A stretch of DNA of 64,000 bases, taken from assembly GCA_947172415.1 (NCBI GenBank), contig OX359190.1, positions 5,394,001-5,458,000 of the forward strand, read 5' to 3'. The position numbers and the translations under genes are program-made. The DNA is from Chondrosia reniformis. Its lineage: Eukaryota > Porifera > Demospongiae > Chondrillida > Chondrillidae. The notes beneath the pieces are model-generated. The model made no database searches and was not told the origin of the DNA. It worked only from the letters and a program-made list of their open reading frames with translations. Below are positions 22,039-34,579 of this stretch, in pieces. Within the stretch, counting starts at the first letter, position 1, and every line of letters starts with the position of its first letter.

Positions 22039-24745
22039 ACCCGAAAAAAGAAAAAGTATACATCTTATATATGTGTTGTATATCTTGTATATAGTATATA
22101 TCTTATATGTATATTAGATATCTTAAATATTGCATATATATGTAAGGTCAAAAGTGTGTGTTATATAAATAGGACTTCATTTACATCATATATGTGTTAT
22201 ATATCTTATATACTATATATATAGTATATATCTTATATATTAATATATATGTAAGGTCAAAAGTGAGTGTTATATAAATAAGACTTCATTTACATCATAT
22301 ATTGCGGAATCCACGTGACCGATGATCTTACGGATGACATCACCTGGAAAGTGGGTAGGAGGATGCCCTGGTTCGATACCAGGCTGGGTCACATAAAAAA
22401 GAAAAATGTACACATCTTATATATGTGTTATATATCTTATATATTACATATATATGTAAGGTCAAAAGTTTGTGTTATATAAATAGGTCTTCATTTACAT
22501 CATATATTGGGGAACCCACGTGACGATGATCTTATGGATAACACCTTCTGGATACAGGGTACGAGGATGCCCTGATTGGATACCAGTCTGGGTCACCTGA
22601 AATAAGGAAAAAGTATACATCTTATATATGTGTTGTATATCTTGTATATAGTATATATCTTATATGTATATTAGATATCTTAAATATTGCATATATATGT
22701 AAGGTCAAAAGTGTGTGTTATATAAATAGGACTTCATTTACATCATATATTGGGGAATCCACGTGACCGATGATCTTACGGATGATATAATCTGGAAACA
22801 AGGTTCGAGGATGCCCTGGTTCGATACCAGGCTGGGTCACATGAAAAAAGAAAAAGTTAACGTCTTATATTTGTTTTATATTTCTTATATATTACATATA
22901 CATGTAGGGTTAAAAGTTTGAGTTATATAAATAGGACTTCATTTACATCATAAATTGGGGAACCCACGTGACCGATGATCTTACGGATGACATCTTCTAG
23001 ATACAGGGTACGAGGATGCGCTGGTTCGATACCAGGCTGAGTCACCTGAAAAAAGAAAAAAATTATATATCTGATATATGTGTTATATATCTTATATGCT
23101 ATATATATAGTATATATCTTATATGTATATTATATATCTATATATTGCATATATATGTAAGGTCAAAAGTGTATGTTATATAAATAGGACTTCATTTACA
23201 TCATATATTGGGTGACCAACGTGACCGATGATGTTATGGATAACATCATCTGGATACAGGTACCAGGATGCCCTGGTTCGATACCAGGCTGGGTCACCTG
23301 AAAAAAGAAAAAAGAATACATCTTATATATGTGTTATATATCTTGTATATAGTATTTATCTTATATGTATATTATATATGTTATATATTGCATATATATA
23401 TAAGGTCAAAAGTGTGTGTTATATAAATAGGACTTCATCTACATCATATATTGGGTGACCAACCTGACTGATTTTACGGATGACATCCTCTGGATACAGG
23501 GTACGAGGATTCCCTGGTTCGATACAGGGCTGGGTCACCTGAAAAAAGAAAAAAGTTAACATCTTTTATATGTTTTACATTTCTTATATATTACATATAT
23601 ATGTAGGGTCAAAAGTTTGTGTTATATAAATGGGACTTCATTTACATCATATATTGGGTGACCAACGTGACCTATGATGTTACGGATGACATCTTCTGGA
23701 TACAGGGTACAAGGATGCCCTGGTTCCATACCAGGCTGGGTCACCTGAAAAAGAAAAATTTTTTATCTTATATATGTGTTATATATCATATATGCTATAT
23801 ATATAGTATATATCTTATATGTATATTATATATTTATATATTGCATATATATGTAAGGTTAAAATGTATGTTATATAAATAGGACTTCATTTACATCGTA
23901 TATTGTGTGACCAACGTGACCGATGATCTTACGGATGACATCTTCTGGATACAGGGTACGAGGATGCCCTGATTCGATACCAGGCTGGGTCACCTGAAAA
24001 AAGAAAAAGTATACATCTTATATATGTGGTATATATCTTATATACTATATATATAGTATATATCTTATATGTATATTATATATCTATATATTGCATAGAT
24101 ATGTAAGGTCAAAAGTGTATGTTATATAAACAGGACTTCATTTATATACATCATATATTGGGTGACCAACGTGACCAATGATGTTATGACATCTTCTGGA
24201 TACGAGTTACCAGGATTCCCTGGTTCGATACCAGGCTGGGTCACCTGAAAAAAGAAAAAAGTTAACAACTTATATATGTTTTATATTTCTTATATATTAC
24301 ATATATATGTAGGGTCAAAAGTTTGTGTTATATAAAAAGGACTTCATTTACAATATATATTGGGGAAGCCACATGACCGATGATCTTACGGATGACATCT
24401 TCTGGATACAGGGTACGAGGATGCCCTGGTTCGATACCAGGCTGGATTACCTGAAAAAAGAAAAAATTATACATTTTATATATGTGTTATATATCTTATA
24501 TACTAGTATATATCTTATATGTATATTATATATCTTATATATTGCATATATATGTAAGGTCAAAAGTGTATGTTATATAAATAGGACTTCATTTACATCA
24601 TATATTGGGTGACCAACGTGACCGATGATGTTACAATGACATATTCTGGATACAGGGTAGGAGGATGCCCTGGTTCGATACCAGGCTGGATCACCTCAAA
24701 AAAAGTATACTTCTTATATATGTGTTATATATCTTATATACTATA
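22038..24745 (+). repeat. Tandem satellite with tRNA-like T-arm/B-box, right arm (11 units)
   Basis: About 11 units of ~200-255 bp in plus orientation, mirror of 10,870-13,670. GGTTCGATACC is exact at 22,370, 22,818, 23,023, 23,275, 24,222, 24,428 and 24,672; other units differ by one or two bases. Around each box GTGACC (5') and GGTCAC (3') lie about 78 bases apart and can pair like an acceptor stem, and GATCTTACGGAT can form a D-arm-like stem. An A-rich GAAAAAAGAAAAA tract follows each box. Frames rich in Ile, Leu and Tyr in these units are artefacts. Confidence 0.75.
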
Positions 24746-24749
24746 TATA

Positions 24750-24970
24750 GTTACAGCAGGCGAGGAAGATGAAGAAAATGAAGATGAAGAAGAAAACGAA
24801 AATGGGATATTTCAAAGTTTGTTCATTTGCTAGCAGAACACTGCCGGTCTATTTTTAAATATTCACAGCTTTTTTGCCTATTTTGGATTTTCGGCCCTAT
24901 ACCAATCTATAGGGAAAACAAAACAACCTGTACCATCCCTACATAGAGAGCACTACCGTACTCTCTGATA
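24750..24970 (+). mobile_element. MITE-like family element (right arm copy)
   Basis: Reverse complement of 10,613-10,860, with a small internal deletion near the segment holding AAACTGGCCTTAAAGG in the left copy. It ends in the GAGAGCACTACCGTACTCTC hairpin. Confidence 0.65.
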
Positions 24971-26020
24971 CTAGTTATATATACTAGTTAAATTTACTAG
25001 TTTTATGTATATACTAGCTGTGTTTACTAGTTTCAAGTTGTACGTACTAGTTTTATGCACTATATGGATGCACTATTTATATGTACTAGTTATATATTTA
25101 TGTACTAGTTATATGTAGTAGGTGTGTGTACTAGTTATAGGTCCTAGTTTTATGTACTCATTCTATGTACTAGTTGTATGTAGTAGTTGTATGAACTAGT
25201 TGTATCGACTATGTGTATGTACTATTTATATGTACTAGTTATTGGTAGTAGGTGTTTGTACTATTTATATCTACTTGTCATATTTTTAAGTATTAGGTAT
25301 ATGTAGTAGGTGTGTGTACTAGTTATATTTACTAGTTGTATGTATATACTAGTTGTATGTACTAGTTGTATGTACTAGTTGTATGTACTAGTTTTATGAA
25401 CTAGTTGTATGTACTAGTTGTATGTACTAGGTGCATGTACTATGTGTATGTACTATTTATAAGCACCTCTTATATGTGTATATACTCATTATATGCTTGT
25501 GTACTAGTTTTCTCTACTAGTTGTATACACTAGCTGTATGTACTAGTTGTATTAACTATTTATAATTACTGGATATATGTGTATGTACTAGTTATATGTA
25601 GTAGGTGTGTGTACTAGTTATATGTACTAGTTGTATGTCCTACTTGTATGTACTAGTTGTATGTACTAGGTGCATGTACTATGTTTATGTACTATTTATA
25701 AGCACCTGTTATATGTGTATATACTAGTTATATGCTTGTGTACTAGTTATCTCTACTAGTTGTATGCACTAGCTGTATGTACTAGTTGTATGAACTATTT
25801 ATAATTACTGGATATATGTGTATGTACTAGTTATATGTAGTAGGTGTGTGTACTAGTTATATGTGCTAGTTGTATGTACTAGTTGTATGTACTAGGTGCA
25901 TGTACTATGTGTATGTACTATTTATTAGCACCAGTTATATGTGTATATACTAGTTATATGCTTGTGTACTAGTTATCTCTACATAGTTGTATGCACTAGC
26001 TGTATGTACTACTCAGGCGC
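24970..26020 (-). repeat. 13-bp minisatellite array with ~240-bp higher-order repeats
   Basis: TGTATGTACTAGT-type units. The part up to ~25,400 mirrors 10,150-10,600. From 25,420 on, a ~240-bp block (marker words GGTGCATGTACTATG, TATATGCTTGTGTACTAGTT, ACTGGATATATGTGTATGTA) recurs at about 25,660 and 25,890. Confidence 0.85.
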
Positions 26021-26021
26021 C

Positions 26022-27125
26022 ATATGACTGATCTGCGTGTTTCTACGTTTTTTATAAACACATTTAAACGCAAGTTTCGTTCTAACAGAAACGATTTGCT
26101 ACCTTAAACTGGTATACATCGAAGCGCTTATTTATATGTCAGCGAAATCTAAAATTTGAGCGAGATTGAACAACCAATATCGAAGATATAACGTGTTAAA
26201 AAGGGCCGATTTTAGAACTCTCAGACACTATGCGCTTAGTCTACGAAAATGCTAGAGCTATGTTCTATACTTCAATTAAAAGGTTACATTGTATTCTAAC
26301 AAAATTAAGAAGTCCGTTTCGATTCGCCTCTACACTGAGAAGAAAACTGTGAAAATACACTTTTAATAGATTAGTAAATGCTATTTAATCTTTCATATCT
26401 TGGGAAATGAAGCTCAGACGCCAACGGACTTCTTAATTTTTATTAAATGACACTCACTGAATCCATTGAAGCTGACTACACGACTATGAGGATCTTCTAA
26501 CTTAAGCGCATAGGCAATTTTCCTTCACTTCTACAATAGACGCCATTTCTCAACATTTAAATCATATTCATTAGCAAATAAGTATATTCATGGGATGATT
26601 TACACATTTGAAACGCAAACGGTTAAATTTTATAGCCGGATGTTAATATATATTGCGCAAATCCTAAGTTGTGTAACTGGGATATTATATACATTTATAC
26701 TATACGTTGACGCAAGTGATCGAGGATCGCCGTAAGGTGTTATTCACACTAAGTATCGCCAATTTTCGAATTTTCGTCTACAACAGGGAAGATTATGCCC
26801 CCCAAAAAAGCTCTGAAGTTTAACTGCGGCTTTGCAAGAGTTGCTGCATACGAACTATTCGTTAACAAAAGGTACGTAAAAAATAAGCAGTCCACGATAG
26901 ATAGAGAAGTGAATCATGTTATAGCTACTATGCAGAGAGCCCTGAAAAGCCGTTTTCACTTATATTAGACATTAATTGTGTAATACAATACGTAGGAAGT
27001 GAGACGAATAAATAAAACATTAATAAGATACGAAGTGAGACGATTATAAGACAAGGATACGAAGCGAGACGAATATATACGATACGTAAATCAATTATGC
27101 CAAAGGATGTCTGTCTATGGTTGTT
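26022..27125 (+). repeat. R1 dispersed repeat, copy 2
   Basis: It begins CAGGCGCCATATGACTGATC and ends near CTATGGTTGTTTTAAG. It is close in sequence to copy 1 (inverted) and copy 3 (direct, starting 14 bases later). It has an MPPKK mini-exon at 26,795. Confidence 0.8.
26795..26866 (+). pseudogene. MPPKK mini-exon of R1, copy 2 (internal deletion)
   Basis: It reads MPPKKALKFNCGFARVAAYE then LFVNKR up to a GTACGT donor-like site. About 12 codons present in copy 3 are missing, in frame. Confidence 0.4.
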
Positions 27126-27138
27126 TTAAGTCTATCAC

Positions 27139-28190
27139 AGGTGCCATATGACTGATCTGCGTGTTTTTACGTTTTTTTATAAACACTTTTAAAAGCAAGT
27201 TTCGTTCTAACAGAAATGATTTGCTAACTTAAACTGGTATACATCGAAGCGCTTATTTAAATGTCAGCGAAATCAAAAATTTGAGCGAGATTGAACAACC
27301 AATATCGAAGATATAACGTGTTAAAAAGGGCCGATTTTAAAACTCCCAGACACTATGCGCTTAGTCTAGGAAAAAGCTAAAACTATGTTCTATACTTTAT
27401 TGGAAAGGTTACAATGTATTCTAACAAAATTAAGAAGTCTGTTTCGATTCGCCCATCCCTTGAGAAGAAAACTCTGAAAATACACTTTTAATTGATTAGT
27501 AAATGCTATTTAATCTTTCATATCTTGGGAAATAAAGCTCAGACGCAAACGGACTTCTTAATTCTTACTAAATGACACTCACTGAATCCATTGAAGCTGA
27601 CTACGTGACTATGAGGATCTTCTAACTTAAGCGCATAGGAAATTTTCCTTCACTTCTGCAACAGACACCATTTCTTAACATTTAAATCATATTCATTAGC
27701 AAATACGTTTATTCATGGGATGATTTACACATTTGAAACGCAAACGGTGAAATTTTATAGCCGGATGTTAATATTGCGCAAATCCTAAGTTGTGTAACTG
27801 GTATACATGTATGTATGTATGTTGACACAAGTGATCGAGGATCGCCGTAAGGTGTTATACACACTAAGGATCGCCAATTTTCAAATTTTCGTCTACAACA
27901 GAGAAGATTATGCCTCCCAAAAAGGCAAGAGGGATATCAGTCGATAATCAGATTGCTCTGAAGTTCAACTGGGGCTTTGCAAGAGTTGCTGCATATAAAT
28001 TATTCGTTAACAAAAGGTAGGTAAAAAGTGTATTCGACGATAGCTAGAGAAGTGAATCATTTTATAGCTTTACATTAATTGTATAATACAATACGTACAA
28101 AGTGAGACGATTAAATAAAACATTACAATGATACGAAGTGAGATGATTATATACGATATGTAAATCAATTAAGCCAAAGGATGCTATAAC
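27139..28190 (+). repeat. R1 dispersed repeat, copy 3
   Basis: A direct tandem neighbour of copy 2, with the same order of landmarks and a comparable length. It ends in the GAGATGATTATATACGATA tail. Confidence 0.8.
27910..28020 (+). CDS. MPPKK small reading frame / possible first exon (R1 copy 3)
   Basis: ATG at 27,910 opens 36 codons, MPPKKARGISVDNQIALKFN then WGFARVAAYKLFVNKR, ending TAG. The base before the stop context is AAAAG|GTAGGT, a good splice donor, so translation may continue into a spliced exon not identified here. The amino-terminal basic run could be nucleic-acid binding or nuclear-targeting. Two broken relatives exist at 462-569 and 26,795. Function unknown. Confidence 0.35.
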   Translation: MPPKKARGISVDNQIALKFNWGFARVAAYKLFVNKR

Positions 28191-28204
28191 CAATTTAACA
28201 ATGG

Positions 28205-28525
28205 ACGATTTTAAATTCCTTCTGGTGTGTAACCGATAACACTAAATGACGCATTCACTCTTAACGATTGAAAACGAAAATTCTTTATTAATTATCGCTT
28301 GTTACGTGTTGATCGCTATAAGGCAGCCTATCCCTAAGGAACAGTCATAAGGTACCAGTGATATGGTTCGGTTTTGATTTCTTCCGGTGTGTAAACGATA
28401 ACACTAAATAACGCATTCACTCTTAACGATTGAAAACGAAAATTCTTTATTAATTAGCACTTGTTACGTGTTGATCGCCATAAGGCAGCCTGTCCCTAAG
28501 GAACAGCCATAAGGTACCAGTGTAG
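28205..28525. repeat. Direct duplication of a ~150-bp unit
   Basis: Two copies of a block starting TTCCTTCTGGTGTGTAA / TTCTTCCGGTGTGTAA and ending GTCATAAGGTACCAGTG / GCCATAAGGTACCAGTG. They share AACGATTGAAAACGAAAATT and CTTGTTACGTGTTGATCGC. No coding potential seen. Confidence 0.8.
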
Positions 28526-31500
28526 TTGTATGAACTATTTATAATTTCTAGGTATATGTGTATGTACTAGTCTTATGTAGTAGGTGCATGTACTAGTTTT
28601 ATGTCCTAGTTGTTTGTACTAGTATTATGTACTAGTTGTATGTAGTAGTGGTGTGTACTATTTTGATGTACTAGTTGCATGTACAAGTTTTATGTGCTAG
28701 TACTAGTTATATTTACTAATTGTAGGGACGAGTTATGTACGAGTTGGATACACTACTTTTACGTATAAACTAGTTGTATGTAGTAGCTATATACTAGTTG
28801 TGTATACAAGTTTTACATTTTAGTATTATGTTCTCGTTCTATGAACTAATTGTATGTACTAGTTTATAGTTGTATGTTCTAGTTGTTTGTACTAGTTGCA
28901 TGTACACTTTGTATGTACAATGTGTATGTACTATTTATAAGTACCAGTTATATGTGTATGGACTAGTTATATGTACTAGTTGTATGCACTAGCTGTAAGT
29001 ACTAGTTGTTTGTACTATATATAATTACTAGGTATATGTCTATTTACTGGGTATATGTAGTAGGTATATGTAATAGTTATTTGACCTAGTTGTTTGTTCT
29101 AGTTGTATGTACTAGTTGAATGTACTGGTTGCAAGTAATAATTGCATGTTACAGTTGTGTGTATTATTTGGTATGTATTAGTTGCATGTACTAGTAGCAT
29201 GTACTAGTTGTATGCACGACTTTTATGTACTAGTCCTAGTTATATTTACTAGTTGTAGATACTAGTTGTATGTAGAAGTTGTATGTAGTAGTTGTTTGTT
29301 CTAATTATTTGTACTAGTGGAAAGTACTAATTGTATGTAATAGTTATGTACCGGCTGTACGTAATAGTTTTATGTATATACTAGTCATAAATATTATTTA
29401 TGTACTAGTTGCATATTCAAGTTGTATGCTCTAGTATTATGTACTCGTTCTATGAACTAGTAGTATGTACTAGTTTCTAGTTGAACATACTAGTAGTATG
29501 TACTAGTTGTATGTACTATGTGTATGTATTAGTTGTTGGTTCTTGTACTAGTTATATTAGGTACTAGATAGGTTGTAGTTGTATGTACTAGATACTAGTT
29601 GCATGTACTAGTTGTATAAACTAGTTTTATGAACTAGTTGTATGTACTATTTATATGTACTAGTTATATGTGCCAGTTATATTTACTAGTTATATGTACT
29701 AGTTGTATGTACTAGTGACTAATTGTATGTACTAGTTGTATGTACATGTTGTTTGAACTAGTTGTAGGTTCCAGTGCAAGTTATACTAGGTATTAGGAAG
29801 GAACTAATTTTTTGTACTTGTTGTATGTACTATTTTTATACACTAGTTATGTGTATAAGTACTATTCATTTTTAGTAGCTATATGTACTAGTTATATGTA
29901 CTAGTTGTATGTACTAGTTGTATGTACTAGTTGTATGTACTAGATTCATGTACTATTTATAATGACTAGATGTATGTATTAGTTGTGTGTGGTAGTTGTA
30001 TGTACTAGTTGTATGTTCTATTTGTAGATTCTAATATTAGTTATATTAGGTACTAGGTAGGCACTAGTTGTATGTACTAGTTATATGGACTAGTTGTGTG
30101 TAATTGTTGTATGTACTACTTATATATACTCCTTATTTTTGTATGTATTAGATATATATCCTAGTTGTATGTACTAGTTGTATGTACTAGATATATGTAG
30201 TAGTTGTGTGTACTAGTTACATGCACTAGTTGTATGTATAAGTTGTATGTAGTAGTTGTATGTACTAGTTGTATGTTCTATTTGTAGATTCTAATACTAG
30301 TTATATTAGCTACTGGGTAGGTACTTGTTCTATGTACTAGATACTAGTTGTATGTACTAGTTATATGGACTAGTTGTGTGTAATTGTTGAATGTTCTATA
30401 TACTTATAGGTACTTGTTATATTTGTATGTATTAGATATATGTACTAGTTGTATGTACTAGTTATTTGCACTAGTTGTACCTACTTTTTATATGTACTAT
30501 TTATATGTGTATGTACCAGGTATAGGTACTACTTGTGTGTAGTAGCTGTATGTACTGGTTGCATTTACTAATTGCATGTACTAGTTGTATGTACTATTAC
30601 TAGTTATATTTACTCGTTGTAGGTGCTAGTTGTATTTACTAGTTGTATGTGGTAGTTGTATGTACTAAATTTTTATATGTGCTAATTGTATGTATTAGTT
30701 GTATGTGGTAGTTGTATGTACTAGTTGTATATATTGGTTGCATGTACTAATTGCATGGACTAATTGTATATACTAGATGCATGTACTATTTATATGTACT
30801 AGATGTAGGTAATAGTTGTATGTACTAGTTGTATATACGAGTTGTATGTTCTAAATATAGGTTCTAAAACTAGTTATACTAGGACCTAGGTAGGCACTAG
30901 TTGTTTGTACTAGATACTGGTTGTATGTACTAGTTATATATACTAGTTGTGTACAATTGTTTTATGTACTAGTTGTATGTACCATTTACAAGTACAAATT
31001 GTATGTACTAGTTGTATGTACTGCTTATATTTATTCATTGTATTTGTATGAACTAGATATATGTACTAGTTGTACGTACTATTTATATGTACTATTTATA
31101 TGTGTATGTATCAGTTATATGTACTAGCTGTGTGTACTTGCTGTATATACTAATTGCATGTACTAGTTGTATGTACTAGTACTAGTTATATTTACTAGTT
31201 GTAGGTACTAGGTTTATGTACTAGTTGTATGTGGTAGTTGTATGTACTAATTGTATGTACTACTTTGTATGTACTAGTTGTATGTACTAGATATTAACCA
31301 GTTGTATGTACTAGTTGTATGCACTAGTTGTTTGTACAACCTATGTACTAGTTTTATGTACTTGTTGTATGCACTAATTGTATGTACTAGTTGTATTTAC
31401 TAGTTGTATGTACTAGTTGTATGTACTAGATATATGTAGTAGTTGTGTGTACTAGTTACATGCACTAGTTGTATAAGTTGTATGTAGTAGTTGTATGTAC

Positions 31501-34310
31501 TAGTTGTATGAACTAGTTGTATGTACTATTTTTATATAGTAGTGGAGTTGTATGTACAAGTTGTATGTACTAGTTGTATGCACTAGATGTATGTACTATT
31601 TACATGTATTAGTTATATGTAGTAGTTGTGTGGACCAGTTATATGTGCTAGTTGTATCTATTGGTTGTATGTACTAGTTGTATGCACTATTTGAATGTTC
31701 TAGTTGTAGGTTCTAATACTAGTTATACTACGTACTATGGAAGTACTAGTTGTATGTGCTTAATACTAGTTGTACGTCCTGGTTGTATGTTCTAATTATA
31801 TGTATTCGATGAATGGACAAGTTGTGAGTAATTGTTGTATGTACTAGTTATATGTATTAGTTGTATTTACTAACTAGTTATATTTACTAGTTTTAGGTAC
31901 TAATTGTATGTACTCGTTGTACTTGTATTTACTAATTACAAGTTGTATGTACTTGTTACTACTTGAATGTACTAGTTCAATGTATTGGTTTATATACTAG
32001 TACTAGTTAAATTTACTAATTGTAGATACTATTTGAATATACCAGTTCTATGTTTGAGTTGTATATACTAGTTATATGAACTAGTTGTAGTACAAATTGT
32101 ACGTAATCGATGTACATACTAATTGTATGTACAAGTTGTATGTACTAGTTCTATGTATTATTTGTACGTACTCGTTACAAGTTGCATGTACCAGTTGTAG
32201 GTTGTAGTTTTATGTTCTAGTACTGGTTATATATACTAATTGTAGGTACTAATTGCATGTACTTTCAGTATCTGCAAGTAGTATAAACAAGTTATGTTTG
32301 CTAGTTGTAAGTACTAGTCGAAAGTCCTATTTTCTAGTTTTATGCACCACTTTTATGTACTAATTATTATGTACTAGTTGCATATACTAGTTGTATGTAT
32401 CAGTTTTATGTAGTCCTTCTATGTACTAGTTCTTTGTACTAGTTGTAGTTCTAGTTATATGTACTAGTTGTATGTACTGGTTGTACTTACTATTTATATG
32501 TATTAGTAAAATTTGTATGTTCTAGTTATATGTTATGTACAATTTGTATGAAGTAGATGTAAGTACTAGTTGTATATACTAGTTTAATGTACTAGTTGTA
32601 TGTATTCGTTAATGGTTGTTAGTACTAGTTGTATGTACCGGTTTTATGTTCTAGTTCTAGTTTTATTTTCTAGTTGTGTGTGCTAGTTGTATGTACTAGT
32701 TGTATGAACTAGTTGTATGTACTAGTTTTATATACAAATTGTATTGACAAGTTGTATGTACTAGTTTCTAGTTCTTTGCACTAGGTTAATGTACTACTTG
32801 TGTGTTCTCATTGTATGAACTAGTTGTATGTACTAATTGGAAGTACCTTCTAGTACTTGTTATATGAACTAGTGTTAGGACTAGTTGAATGTACTGGTTG
32901 TATACACTAATTGTGTATACTAGTTGTGTGTACTAGTTGTATGAACTAGTTATATGTACTAGTTGTATGTACTAGTTTTGTTTACTAGTTATATGTGCAT
33001 GTTCTAGTTATATGTTCTAGTTGTATGTACAAGTCGTATGTACTAGTTCTATGTACAAGTAGTGTGTACTCATTGCTACCTGTGTGTACTAGTTCTATGT
33101 ACTAGTTTTATATACTAGTACTAGTTATATTTACTAGATGTATGTACTAGTTGTATGTACTAGTTATATGTGCATGTTCTAGTTATATGTTCTAGTTGTA
33201 TGTACAAGTTGTATGTACTAGTTGTATGTTCTCGGTGTTTGTACTAGCTACATTTTCCATACATTTTATAAACTAGTTGTATGTACTAGTTCTAGTTATA
33301 TTTACTAGTTGTAGGTACAAATTATAAGTACTAATATAGGCTGTGTGTACTTGTTATATATATGTGTATGGACTAATTGTATGTACTAGTACTAGTAAGT
33401 TTTAGTACTAGTTAATCTATTTACTAAGTAGGCACTAGTAAAATGTTAAACTAGTTGGCATTCTAGTTTAATGTCCTAGTTGTATGTACTATTTATATTT
33501 ACTAATTTTATGTGTATGTTCCAGTCATAGGTACTAGTTGTAAGTACAAGTTGTATGAAGTAGTTGTTAGCCTAGTTGTATGTGCTAGTTGTATGTACTA
33601 GTTGTATGTACTAGTTGTATGTACTAGTTATATGTATTACTTTGTTTGTACTTGTTATACGTACAAGTAGAATGTACTAGTTGTGGGTAATAGTTGTATG
33701 TACTAGTTGTATATACTAGTTGTTAGTACTAGTTATATTTTCTAGTTGTATAAACTAGTTGTATGTACTAGTACTTGTTATATTTACTAGTGGTAGGTAC
33801 AAATTATATGTGCCAATATATGCTGTGTGCACTAGTTATATATATGTGTATATATGGACTGGTTGTATGTATTAGTACTAGTAAGTTTGAGTACTGGTTA
33901 ATCTAGTTACTAAGTAGGCACTAGTAATATGTAATACTAGTTGGAGTTCTAGTTTAATGTCCTAGTTGTATGTACTATTTATATCTACTAGTTATATGTG
34001 TATGTTCAAGTCATAGGTACTAGTTGTAGGTACAAGTTGTATGAAGTAGTTGTTCGCACTAGTTGTATGTGCTAGTTGTGTATACTAGTTGTATGTCCTA
34101 GTTATATGTATTACTTGTTTGTACTTGTTATACGTACTAGTAGAATTTACTAGTAGTGTATACTAGTTGTATGTCCTAGTTATATGTATTACTTGTTTGT
34201 ACTTGTTATACGTACTAGTAGAATTTACTAGTAGTGTATACTAGTTGTATGTACTAGTTTTATGTTATAGTTGTATGTACTAGTTGTATGTACTAGTGGT
34301 ATGTACTAGA
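28525..34310 (-). repeat. 13-bp minisatellite array with local higher-order repeats
   Basis: Nearly 6 kb of TGTATGTACTAGT-type units. A ~480-bp higher-order block is repeated at about 33,350 and 33,830 (both with AAGTAGGCACTAGTAA and TAGTTTAATGTCCTAG). A ~79-bp block is duplicated at 34,080-34,240. All open frames here follow the repeat. Confidence 0.9.
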
Positions 34311-34314
34311 TGCA

Positions 34315-34575
34315 TGAAAAATCTAATATACCATTTTCCTACATGCTATATGTCTATTCTGTAAAAAGAGCCTATAGGGGAACTAAACCTAAACAGAGCT
34401 TTAGATGAATATACAGGAGTCTTTTCTTCCTTCTTTTCCCTTCTTTCCTTCCTTCTTTTCCCTTCTTTCATCTTCTTCTCCACTTGGTCAGAGAGCAGTT
34501 TCTGGGAATTCCACCCTTCATCAGTGATCCTGGGAGTCTTTGTCTTTTTCTTTATTTCGATCTTCTACTGTACTA
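34315..34575 (-). mobile_element. Retroelement tail fragment
   Basis: Matches 53,590-53,840: CCATTTTCCTACATGC, AAAAAGAGCCTATAGGGGAA, AGGAGTCTTTTCTTCCTTC, GGGAATTCCACCCTTCATCA and GATCCTGGGAGTCTTTGTCT. It differs by a duplicated TTCCTTCTTTTCCCTTC tract. It inserts into, and is flanked by, minisatellite. Confidence 0.65.
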
Positions 34576-34579
34576 TTCT

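Noticed and set aside
30921-31127. Open frame inside minisatellite (and a similar one at 55,099-55,281)
   Set aside because: Translation of the 13-bp repeat in three rotating phases; no independent signal.
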